From the NCBI GenBank assembly GCA_040218445.1, contig JAVJRK010000017.1:274286-338285 (forward strand): DNA of 64,000 nt, in the 5' to 3' direction. How positions within the stretch are numbered: position 1 is the first letter of the stretch; each line of letters begins with the position of its first letter. A program made the position numbers and the translations under genes. The notes under the pieces are model-generated. The model searched no databases and was not told the origin of the DNA. It worked only from the letters and a program-made list of their open reading frames with translations. The stretch is from UBA1479 sp040218445. Its GTDB lineage: Bacteria > Pseudomonadota > Alphaproteobacteria > Rhodospirillales > Casp-alpha2. Below are positions 17,656 to 24,537 of this stretch, one piece after another.

Positions 17656-19461
17656 TTAGGAGGCGAAATCCGCGCCTTGTTCCATCGCTGTAATTACCTG
17701 TAGCGCTTCGGGCGCAATTTCCTCTAATTGCATTTCTCTCGCAATTGCCAAGGCAGAGAAAGACACACCGAACTCTTTTTTTGACCATCCAGACAAGGTT
17801 GAAACGATGTCCTTGCCCGGACAGATGCTCATGACGCCAATTGAAGAGGCTTCTGCGCCTTTCACTATTTTGCGTGCTTTCTTGTTCGCATCAGCCGACC
17901 CTTGTCGGTCTCTAGCGCCTATCTCATTTGAAATTTGATCAAACACATCGGTCTGCATTGCTTCGCAGATTTCCGAAATTTTTTTCTCAACAGCTGCGAT
18001 ATTGGGAAAAGTAGATTTGGTTCGCTGTTCGATGACTCGTGAGATTGCAGGTGCTGAAAGTACGTAATTCTCGATTTCTTTTCGGTTCCAAATATGTAGG
18101 TTCAATCCATTGCCACGTGCTTCTTTTTTGATTTTTTCGTTTTCTGCCTCCGGGCGGTAATCGGAGTCTAAGATGCAGTACGCTTTAATTGATTGATCGC
18201 CAGCGTTCTTTAGTCCAATCGCTGCACCAACCGCATGTTTCCAATTTCCAAACCCGTTGATTGATATATGTGGGATGGCGTTGAAGCTAGTTGGGCTATC
18301 CGGAAAAATCTTTTCATGAAGGGCCGTAAGAAAATCAAAATCGTCACCTTCTATAAAGACGCATTTCCGCGCTGACCAAAGGCGGGTGAGCTGCAGATTG
18401 TGAGCTCCGCCAATATTATCAATCACGCTTTGGACGGCTGGAATGTTCTCTGCAAATTTTGAGTCTGAACTATCTTTATCGACCACGAGAACGTCGTCCG
18501 GATTCACCTCTGCCAAAATCTCTGTTGAGTGGGTCGCGACCAGAACTTGGGCAAAATAACCTTCCACAAGATGAAAGAGTCGGCGCTGGAGATCTGGGTG
18601 GAGATAGGCATCAGGCTCATCGAGCACCACGATCGATTGCCTTGCGCATCTCGCCAAAAACCAACAGGTCTGTAGCCATGCCTGAAGACCACTTCCTACC
18701 CATCCGACCTCAGCGACGAACGCGCCATCTCTAACCAAAAGATTCAATTGCGGCGGTGTGTGAGTTGTTCGGTCAATTGAGTCTATTCGAAGGTGCGGCC
18801 AGGATGACTCTGCGAGCGCGACAAAAGAATCGTAGAAAGTCGGGATAAATCCGTCCTCTTCTTCGTTGTCTTCATTTATCTGTATTCGGCTTTGATCTAT
18901 GTTTCCGCCTAAATAATAAATTTGGTTTCTAAAATGCAGAGAGGATAAGCGCGTATTAATATTTGACCTGACGTAATCGGAGTTCCTTATCTCTTCCGAT
19001 AGCCTCAGCCTCCCAATGGGAGGCAGAACATTGATTGTGTCTTGCAAAGCGTTTGAGGCTTGGGATGCTGTTAGAATCCGACTATTTCCTTTTCTCAATA
19101 CGGCAAAAATATCTTCTGTTTCTGAATTGAGATAAATTTTTATTATTACTTTATTTGAGAATTTTGCAGTAATAATTGCTGGTGGTTCTCCGTACCTGTA
19201 GCAAAGGTTCCGGAATTCGAACTCTAATCCTCTAAGAGATGGGGATATCCCATTGCGTGCAGATGGAGTTTTCAGCCAATCGGGCGGTGAAACGAAACGT
19301 GTCCTCGGCGCACGCAAGGCAACAATGGACACCAGCGTTAGTGCTTCGATGATTGTCGATTTTCCAGCGTTGTTACGTCCTACAATTACAGATGTTTGTC
19401 TCAGCGGGATTTTGTGCTTCACGAAACCCCGATAATTATCAAGTTCCAGTTCAACAATCAT
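17656..19461 (-). CDS. OLD-type ATP-dependent nuclease (AAA ATPase plus TOPRIM), candidate phage defence
   Basis: A 601-residue protein. Walker A GRNNAGKST lies at residues 28-36; the ABC-like Walker B/D-loop segment VVLDEPDAYLHPD is near 277 and the switch histidine follows in VATHST. The C-terminal TOPRIM part shows FIEGDDFDFL (catalytic Glu, near 370), ILDSDYRPE (D-x-D, near 430) and RKEIENYVL, a segment typical of OLD nucleases. OLD, GajA and related proteins are nucleases that act in phage defence; that role is inferred here. I see no UvrD-like partner gene, so it is a stand-alone type. ATG 19461 is chosen since the family begins MIVELELDNYRGF; GTG 19503 is an upstream alternative. The gene is visibly AT-rich and so was probably acquired horizontally. 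Confidence 0.82.
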   Translation of the reverse strand: MIVELELDNYRGFVKHKIPLRQTSVIVGRNNAGKSTIIEALTLVSIVALRAPRTRFVSPPDWLKTPSARNGISPSLRGLEFEFRNLCYRYGEPPAIITAKFSNKVIIKIYLNSETEDIFAVLRKGNSRILTASQASNALQDTINVLPPIGRLRLSEEIRNSDYVRSNINTRLSSLHFRNQIYYLGGNIDQSRIQINEDNEEEDGFIPTFYDSFVALAESSWPHLRIDSIDRTTHTPPQLNLLVRDGAFVAEVGWVGSGLQAWLQTCWFLARCARQSIVVLDEPDAYLHPDLQRRLFHLVEGYFAQVLVATHSTEILAEVNPDDVLVVDKDSSDSKFAENIPAVQSVIDNIGGAHNLQLTRLWSARKCVFIEGDDFDFLTALHEKIFPDSPTSFNAIPHISINGFGNWKHAVGAAIGLKNAGDQSIKAYCILDSDYRPEAENEKIKKEARGNGLNLHIWNRKEIENYVLSAPAISRVIEQRTKSTFPNIAAVEKKISEICEAMQTDVFDQISNEIGARDRQGSADANKKARKIVKGAEASSIGVMSICPGKDIVSTLSGWSKKEFGVSFSALAIAREMQLEEIAPEALQVITAMEQGADFAS

Positions 19462-19544
19462 CGGTAACTCGCTTCGTCTCGAAAAATCAAAATTGTCCGA
19501 CACAATTGAGTGGTCAAATCAAGCGAATGGCGGAATATCCATGA

Positions 19545-20147
19545 TTGCGCCTGACAATACGCTGCACTTATTACGCTATCACAAAGAATGGTCCCGCGTA
19601 TACGCGACGTTTTCGCAATACGAACGCCTCGATAGTTCAATTCTTCACGAGTGAATTTGCCAATCGAACAGACGTGGACCTGGACGACGGCGTGTGGCAG
19701 GCGAGGGCCGGCGACACGAAGTCGGGCGAGGAGAAGCTGGTGCCGCTGTCGAGACAGGCGGTGTCCCTGCTGCGGGGGCTGTCGGGGGAGGGCGACTACG
19801 TGTTCGGCGGTGAGACGCCATTTGTCACCCATAAGGTGAAGCATAATAAGCTCTACAAGGCAGCGGGCCGCGTGAAGGACGACTCCAGCCACCCGGACGG
19901 CGGTTGGACGCCGCACGACTTCCGGCGCACCCAGCGGACGCGGCTCGCCCGTGTGTCCGGCGTGAAGAGCCACGTCGCCGACATGCTGGCCGGCCGCCGT
20001 GGCAACGAGCAACAGGGCGTGTCGGGCATCTACAATCAGCACGACTACCTGGAGGAGATGCGGCACGCCGCCCAGGCCTGGGCCGACTGGCTGGAGGTGG
20101 TCGTCAACGACGAAGAGACGGTGGTTCCGATGGAGGCGGCGCAGTGA
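19545..20147 (+). pseudogene. Tyrosine integrase, C-terminal fragment
   Basis: Only the catalytic C-terminal part of a P4-like integrase remains. Similarity begins around 19665 at the DVDLDDGVWQAR segment, followed by KSGEEKLVPLS (the lysine hairpin) and HDFRRT (the H-x-x-R box). A degenerate LAGRRGNEQQGVSGIYNQHDY block may carry the tyrosine. The first catalytic arginine block (usually TGxRxxE) and the whole N-terminal DNA-binding domain are missing, and the 40 or so residues in frame before the similarity look unrelated. Truncation, probably by a rearrangement that brought in the nuclease gene, makes it inactive. It ends in a GTGA overlap with the next gene. Confidence 0.8.
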
Positions 20148-20518
20148 CGAAGAAGACGGAAAAGCACACGCGGGTCCGGGCCCGCGTCGTCAAGCTGGAC
20201 GACGACCTGCGCCAGCGGGGGATTGAGACGAACCTCTCGCGGGTGGCCGGGATGATGGACGACAACCCCAACGACGAGGTCGTCGCGGCGCTGGCGTCAA
20301 CCACGACCGACACGTTGGAGGACCTGCACAGGCGCTACGAGGATAAGCTGATCGGCATAGCGCGGGTCCAGGAGTTGGCGGGCATCAAGAAGTCGGAGGT
20401 GGACCGCCGAGTTCGCGCCGGAACCTTCCCCGCGCCGAAGGTCGCGGGGGACGGAAAGGACCGCAAGTGGTCCCACATAGAAGTAATGGCCTGGGTCACC
20501 GAACAGGCGCGGCGGTGA
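20144..20518 (+). CDS. AlpA-like DNA-binding protein of element 1
   Basis: A 124-residue protein starting at a GTG that overlaps the integrase stop by 4 bp (GTGA). The C-terminal 55 residues fit the AlpA/MerR-like winged helix-turn-helix pattern (RVQELAGIKKSEVDRRVRAG, then FPAPK and KWSHIEVMAWV). The N-terminal half is charged and without recognised domain. AlpA proteins in satellites and P4-like elements activate excision or integrase genes. The gene seems intact while its neighbours are broken. Confidence 0.75.
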   Translation: MTKKTEKHTRVRARVVKLDDDLRQRGIETNLSRVAGMMDDNPNDEVVAALASTTTDTLEDLHRRYEDKLIGIARVQELAGIKKSEVDRRVRAGTFPAPKVAGDGKDRKWSHIEVMAWVTEQARR

Positions 20519-20556
20519 CAATTTGATCAGGTACGCTTAGACCTGAACCACTCCCA

Positions 20557-21200
20557 GTGCCATCTGACGTATTCATTGTCGAGATCGTGTTTGAGGGCAA
20601 TCGTCTTGCCGTCAAGAGGGTCGCCAGGAACCTTCGACTTGATCTTAAAACTACCTGCGCCTCGCTGCAGGCGAAGCATCCTTCTCGAACGCCTACTCTG
20701 ACCACAGGACGGGCGACATTACGATTTGTTCCGAGGTGTTTGTGAAGCTATCAGCCGCCGGTAAGAAGGGTGCGTTGTCCGCGATAATGTATCACGAGCT
20801 GGGTCACACCCTCCTGAACCTCTGGGGGTTGCCGGGGTTTGACAACGAGGAGACGGTGGACGAGTTCGCCGTCGTGATGCTTTACCTGGACGGGAGGCAG
20901 GAGTACGCGCTCGAGTTCATGGAGTACTTCGAGAAAAATAATCCGTGGATAGAGGCTAGGATGATCATCGAGCGCGGGGGGCGGCACCCAATCTCCTCCC
21001 AGCGCATCCGAAACGTGAGGCGGATACTCAGCAATCCGGGGCCAGTGATTGAGCGATGGAACCGGCTGTTGTACCCGCATATGACTGTCGCTGGTCTGGA
21101 GAACGTGCTGAAGACGGCGCCGCGATATGCCGACCGGGCATTGGCCGAAAAGTTGATCGCCGAGAAGTCTGCGCGTCGAGAACCACCGCCTCAAAATTAG
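20557..21200 (+). pseudogene. DUF4344-like zinc metallopeptidase gene with a frameshift
   Basis: A metallopeptidase-like coding region is split between two frames. The C-terminal frame, open from 20649, reads NYLRLAAGEASFSNAY, later GDITICSE and then YHELGHTLLNLWGLP with the HELGH zinc motif, matching DUF4344-type proteins. The upstream 30 codons (PSDVFIVEIVFEGNRLA...) are in the +1-shifted frame. Adding one A to the AAAA run at 20647-20650 would join the frames exactly. The shorter open frame starting at GTG 20736 encodes 154 residues with the zinc motif, so a truncated product is possible. No signal peptide is evident. Confidence 0.65.
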
Positions 21201-21255
21201 GTCAAGGACCTGTACTAGGACCTGGGCGGTTTGTTCTCCTGGGCCCAGAAAGTAA

Positions 21256-21290
21256 AAGCCCCTTAACTCGTTGAGTTAAGGGGCTTCTTT
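21256..21290 (-). terminator. Terminator next to att copy 2
   Basis: A perfect 14-bp stem (21256-21269 with 21273-21286) lies immediately beside the att repeat, inside element 1. It would terminate minus-strand transcription leaving a tRNA-Pro joined at this site; on the plus strand it also has a T-rich tail and may end element 1 transcripts. Confidence 0.7.
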
Positions 21291-21335
21291 TGGTCGGAGT
21301 GAGAGGATTCGAACCTCCGACCCCCGCCTCCCGAA
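21290..21335 (-). repeat. att site copy 2: 46-bp tRNA-Pro 3'-end direct repeat
   Basis: Identical over 46 bp to copy 3 at the functional tRNA-Pro, and one base different from copy 1. Flanked on the left by a terminator and on the right by element 2 sequence leading to the integrase gene. Confidence 0.92.
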
Positions 21336-21466
21336 GGCGTGAACAAGCCATTTTCCCTTGCTTACACGAACTTTCTTTCTCTTACTAACACATTGCAAAA
21401 TCGTCATAAATGCCTTACTTTTGAGGCGGTGGTTAAGCGCGAATTTACCCTGATTTACTCTTATTT

Positions 21467-21485
21467 GCTTACATCGTGCTTACAT
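21467..21485 (+). repeat. Candidate integrase arm-type sites, left end (GCTTACAT x2)
   Basis: GCTTACAT occurs at 21467-21474 and 21478-21485 with a 3-bp spacer; a variant GCTTACAC lies at 21360-21367. The same pair with the same 11-bp spacing occurs near the right end at 30142-30160. Confidence 0.55.
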
Positions 21486-21544
21486 GGGAATGGCCCCTTA
21501 CCCCTGCTTTACGCGAACAGGGGTCAGAATTTGGAGGCGATGCA

Positions 21545-22840
21545 ATGCCGAAAATCTCAAAAAGCACCGTGGATTCCACGCATCCGAAAGGCGCTCAATT
21601 CTTCGTTTGGGACGACGTGTTGAAGGGATTCGGCCTTCGCGTCACACCGGCGGGCGTGAAAAGTTTCGTCTTCCAATACAGAACGCCGGAAGGGCGGACA
21701 CGCCGGGCCACGATTGCCAAGGTCGGCACCGTCACACCGGCAAAAGCCCGCGAACTTGCCGAGGATATGGCCGCAACCGTCAAGCATGGCGGCGACCCGC
21801 TAGGCGACAAATCCGCCGCGCGTAATTCGATCACCGTTGCAGAACTGTTGGACGCTTATTTGAAGTCCGCCGCGTTCGCCGCGAAAGCGGAAAGCACGCG
21901 GGCGACCGACAAGGGCCGGATTGAACGGCACCTTCGCCCGCTTCTGGGGAAGATGTATGCACATAAACTCGGAAGCGACGACGTGCAGCGCGCCTTCAAT
22001 CAGATCGTCGCCGGCAAGACGGCGGGCCACATCAAAACCGGCAAACGCGGCCTTGCCCGAGTGACGGGGGGGCATGGGGCGGCCCGTGCTTCGGTGAGGC
22101 TTTTGCGGGCGATTTATAATTGGGCGGCAGACGCGATGGCGCTCAAGGTTGATAACCCCTGCGCCAAGATAAAGATGGGGCGCGACGGCGAGCGCGATGT
22201 GATTTTGGATTCGCCCGAACAGTACGAGCGCCTGTTCCGTACCCTTGAAAAAATGGAAGCCGAGAAACGCATCCGCGCCCCCGTAGCGGATGCAATCCGC
22301 CTGATCGCCATGACAGGCGCGCGCCGTTCCGAAGTTATCGGCCTACGTTGGAAACACGTTGACCTGAAAGGCGGGCGGATCGTTCTTCCCGCGACTTCAC
22401 ACAAGGCGGGCCACAAAACCGGCAAGGCCCGAATCATTCCGTTGGCGACGGCGGCGCAAGCGATCATTTCCCGCCAGCCGGAAGGCAAGCCGGACGATTT
22501 GGTTTTCCGCCCGGCGCGTGGCGACAAGCCGATGCACATTAATAAGCCGTGGCGTGACGTTCGCGCCGAAGCCGACTTGCCGGAAGGGATCGGCCTTCAC
22601 GGCCTCCGGCATTCCGTCGCGTCGCTGATGGCGATGGCCGGTGCTGGGGCAAGTGAGATTCAGGCAGTCACGGGCCATCGTGATCTTAGGATGGTGCAAC
22701 GCTACGTTCACTTCGCCGACAACGCCCGCGCCGCGCTGGCCGAACGTGCCGCCGCGCCGGCTTTGGCAGGCTTGGCTGCTGCGGCTGGCGAACAGGGCGG
22801 CGAAGTGGTGACGCTGGCGGATAAGAAGGGGCGGGGATAA
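21545..22840 (+). CDS. Tyrosine recombinase / P4-like integrase of element 2
   Basis: A 431-residue integrase presumed to insert and excise the element at tRNA-Pro. The N-terminal region (about 1-90) is the DUF4102-like arm-binding domain (KGFGLRVTPAGVKSFVFQYRTPEGR). A SAM-like core-binding region follows, then the catalytic domain with Arg in TGARRSEVIGL, Lys hairpin in HKTGKARIIPL, HGLRHS (H-x-x-R), GHRDLRMVQRYVH (His and nucleophile Tyr). All active-site residues are present. ATG 21545 has GGAGG six bases upstream. It lies 210 bp from att copy 2 and points into the element. Confidence 0.94.
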   Translation: MPKISKSTVDSTHPKGAQFFVWDDVLKGFGLRVTPAGVKSFVFQYRTPEGRTRRATIAKVGTVTPAKARELAEDMAATVKHGGDPLGDKSAARNSITVAELLDAYLKSAAFAAKAESTRATDKGRIERHLRPLLGKMYAHKLGSDDVQRAFNQIVAGKTAGHIKTGKRGLARVTGGHGAARASVRLLRAIYNWAADAMALKVDNPCAKIKMGRDGERDVILDSPEQYERLFRTLEKMEAEKRIRAPVADAIRLIAMTGARRSEVIGLRWKHVDLKGGRIVLPATSHKAGHKTGKARIIPLATAAQAIISRQPEGKPDDLVFRPARGDKPMHINKPWRDVRAEADLPEGIGLHGLRHSVASLMAMAGAGASEIQAVTGHRDLRMVQRYVHFADNARAALAERAAAPALAGLAAAAGEQGGEVVTLADKKGRG

Positions 22841-23313
22841 TGGCGCGGGACATTATCAATAACTTGAACTGGCTATCATATCTTCCGCGCTTAGTCCGCA
22901 TCGAAAAGACGGCGCGATGGATATTGGAACAGCCCGACGACTCGCGCCATGAAATTGCCAGAGAAATTCTCAAAACCGCCGCGCAAGTTCGTCGCGATCA
23001 CAAACACGGCTGGGACACTTCGAATTTTGTAGATACCCTCAATCAACTTTGCGGCCGGGCGGATGCAGAGATTTTCGCGCCGTATGTTAAGGAATCCGCC
23101 AAGCGCCGCGAGCGGTTCCGCGATCAAGTTGCGGAACCTCGCAACAAGCAAGCACGCGCCGAAGGAAACGCACGACGCGCTGAATGGCAAAGCGCCGCCG
23201 ATGAAATTTGGTCACGCCATCCTGAGTGGACTGCCTCCGACGTGGCACGCCGGATTGCCAAGGATCGTGGCGGCGACTGGAACACAATCCGCCGCAGGAT
23301 CGCCCGCAAGTAA
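22840..23313 (+). CDS. Unknown element protein with C-terminal helix-turn-helix-like region
   Basis: A 157-residue, basic, mostly helical protein starting at ATG 22840 inside the integrase stop (TAATG), so translationally coupled. Its last 45 residues (EIWSRHPEWTASDVARRIAKDRGGDWNTIRRRIARK, written here as the segment from about 120 on) look like a helix-turn-helix that could bind DNA. I recognise no family. Position after the integrase suggests a regulatory or excision role, which is inference. Confidence 0.6.
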   Translation: MARDIINNLNWLSYLPRLVRIEKTARWILEQPDDSRHEIAREILKTAAQVRRDHKHGWDTSNFVDTLNQLCGRADAEIFAPYVKESAKRRERFRDQVAEPRNKQARAEGNARRAEWQSAADEIWSRHPEWTASDVARRIAKDRGGDWNTIRRRIARK

Positions 23314-23318
23314 ATAGT

Positions 23319-23394
23319 TGTCACGGCCTTCTAAGCCGTGACAGCCGATACCGCTTACCTTTCGAACCTAGACGCAACTCGAAAGGTAATAGCG
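23319..23394 (+). promoter_or_regulatory. Two-hairpin leader that includes the AlpA-like gene's ribosome site
   Basis: The first hairpin pairs TGTCACGGC (23319-23327) with GCCGTGACA (23335-23343). The second pairs TTACCTTTCGA (23355-23365) with TCGAAAGGTAA (23379-23389), a perfect 11-bp repeat. The right arm contains GAAAGG, the only plausible ribosome-binding site for ATG 23395. Folding would hide it; as DNA the repeat could equally be an operator. Confidence 0.6.
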
Positions 23395-23619
23395 ATGACA
23401 CCGGAATATTTCACGCGAGCCGAAGCCGCCGAATACCTTACATCGCGCGGTCTGCCCGTATCCAAATGCACCCTTCAAAAATGGGCGACGGTCGGCGGCG
23501 GTCCCGTCTATCGGATTTTCGGTATCCGCGCGCTCTACACGCCCGCCGACTTGGACGATTGGGCCGAAGAAAAGCTGAGCGCCCCGCGCCGGTCGACTTC
23601 CGAAACGGTCGCCGCGTGA
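23395..23619 (+). CDS. AlpA/excisionase-like helix-turn-helix protein of element 2
   Basis: A 74-residue protein with FTRAEAAEYLTSRGLPVSKCTLQKWATVGGGPVYR, an HTH_17-type winged helix, and then the RALYTPADLDDWAEEKL ending typical of AlpA/excisionase proteins. In P4 and in satellites, such proteins switch on integrase or excision functions. ATG 23395 is used; the ribosome site GAAAGG lies in a hairpin arm just upstream. The stop overlaps the next start (TGATG). Confidence 0.8.
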   Translation: MTPEYFTRAEAAEYLTSRGLPVSKCTLQKWATVGGGPVYRIFGIRALYTPADLDDWAEEKLSAPRRSTSETVAA

Positions 23620-23747
23620 TGACGCCCGCGACTTTGAACGAGGCCCTTCGCCAAGCGCAGCTTCGCGTCCGCGCCGCCCGCGCCGAACTGCGTGCTGCCG
23701 AAGTCGAACTGCGCCGCGTGCGGCGCGAACACAGAGAGGTGGCATGA
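23619..23747 (+). CDS. Small coiled-coil peptide (42 residues)
   Basis: This tiny frame starts with ATG 23619 within the AlpA stop and ends with TGA that overlaps the next start, a typical phage-style coupled arrangement. The product is almost one Ala/Arg/Glu-rich helix (LRVRAARAELRAAEVELRRV) with heptad character. No known family; it may be a small regulatory or structural partner. Confidence 0.5.
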   Translation: MTPATLNEALRQAQLRVRAARAELRAAEVELRRVRREHREVA

Positions 23748-24055
23748 TGCGCCCCGAACTCCAAACCATCGCCGCGAAACGCGCTGACGGCATTGCTACG
23801 GCGGCGGGATCGGCACGCCGCATGCTGGCGCTGATCGAACACCTGGTCGCGGCCTCACAATGCCCGTTGGAGCGGCGGGCGTTGCGACTCCAAGCCGTGG
23901 CCATCCGGCGGAACTTGATCGCGATCATGAAAGCGCCGTCACCGTTCGCGCGACCCGTGACCATCCCGGACGACGTGACCATGACGCCGCCCGTGGACGG
24001 GTCGCGCGTTCCGCGCCGTGTCGCCGTGCAACCGATTAGCCGAGGAGCACCTTGA
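23744..24055 (+). CDS. Unknown small element protein (103 residues)
   Basis: It starts ATGATG at 23744/23747, overlapping the preceding stop. The first 65 residues are helical and basic (for example AHLVAAS-type turns around IEHLVAASQCPLERRALRLQ), the last third is proline-rich and probably unstructured. I recognise no family. It sits in a run of coupled small genes between the AlpA-like gene and the NTPase gene, where satellites often have replication or regulatory accessory genes. Confidence 0.5.
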   Translation: MMRPELQTIAAKRADGIATAAGSARRMLALIEHLVAASQCPLERRALRLQAVAIRRNLIAIMKAPSPFARPVTIPDDVTMTPPVDGSRVPRRVAVQPISRGAP

Positions 24056-24057
24056 CG

Positions 24058-24537
24058 ATGGATATGCACCAAACAGAAACCGCCGCGCCCGGGCAGGGAC
24101 ACGGCGGCGGGGTAACTGGAAAATCGAGCGTTTCCAATCATACCCCAAAAACCCCGAATTTTCAACTTCTCGACGCCGCCTTGTCCGAGATTGACGCGGC
24201 GCGCGGGCGCGATGCGACGAAGGCCGACGCGGCTTACCACAAGCGAGTGGCGGACGACCTTTCGAACTGGCTGGCCGACGATCTTCTGCAAGCCCGCCGT
24301 CGCATCCCTAACGAACCGAAAGGCCGGCGCGTGCCGCCGACGATGGGCGACTTGCGAGGCATGGTGGACGTGCAGCGCCGCCTAGCTGCGGCGCGAACGG
24401 AGGCGGAATTATGGGACGCGGCCACATGGGCGGCGCTCAATACCAACGATCCGAAATGGGAACGGCTTGTGATGGAACTGTCCCGCGCCGAAAGCCATGT
24501 CGCGGAACTTGAACGAGAGGCGCAACCGTGGAAATGA
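24058..24537 (+). CDS. Unknown element protein (about 159 residues)
   Basis: A charged, mostly helical protein. The first 40 residues are Gly/Thr/Ser-rich and likely disordered; the rest contains several helices (for example LLDAALSEIDAARGRDATKAD and VDVQRRLAAARTEAELWDAA). No family is recognised. GAGGAG precedes; either TTG 24052, which overlaps the previous stop, or ATG 24058 may be the start. The end overlaps the NTPase start (ATGA), so the genes are coupled. Confidence 0.55.
   Translation: MDMHQTETAAPGQGHGGGVTGKSSVSNHTPKTPNFQLLDAALSEIDAARGRDATKADAAYHKRVADDLSNWLADDLLQARRRIPNEPKGRRVPPTMGDLRGMVDVQRRLAAARTEAELWDAATWAALNTNDPKWERLVMELSRAESHVAELEREAQPWK

Larger units (their letters stand above)
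17449..21289. mobile_element. Element 1: decayed tRNA-Pro-integrated island
   Basis: This 3.8-kb segment between att copies 1 and 2 has base composition unlike its surroundings: the nuclease gene is AT-rich, the rest GC-rich with different codon habits. It contains an OLD-type nuclease, an N-terminally truncated integrase, an AlpA-like gene and a frameshifted metallopeptidase gene. With no complete integrase it could leave only with help from the neighbouring element's integrase. The 207 bp from 17449 to 17655 holds no convincing gene. Confidence 0.8.

Noticed and set aside
17515..17703. 62-codon open frame at the left end of element 1
   Set aside because: No ribosome site, no resemblance, and it overlaps the end of the nuclease gene.
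20640..20655. Programmed -1 frameshift in the peptidase gene
   Set aside because: The site reads CTT-AAA-ACT and lacks a good slippery heptamer; re-pairing would be poor, so a mutation or sequencing error is likelier.
21290..21335. Second possible tRNA-Pro gene
   Set aside because: Lacks the 5' part, so it is an att copy only.
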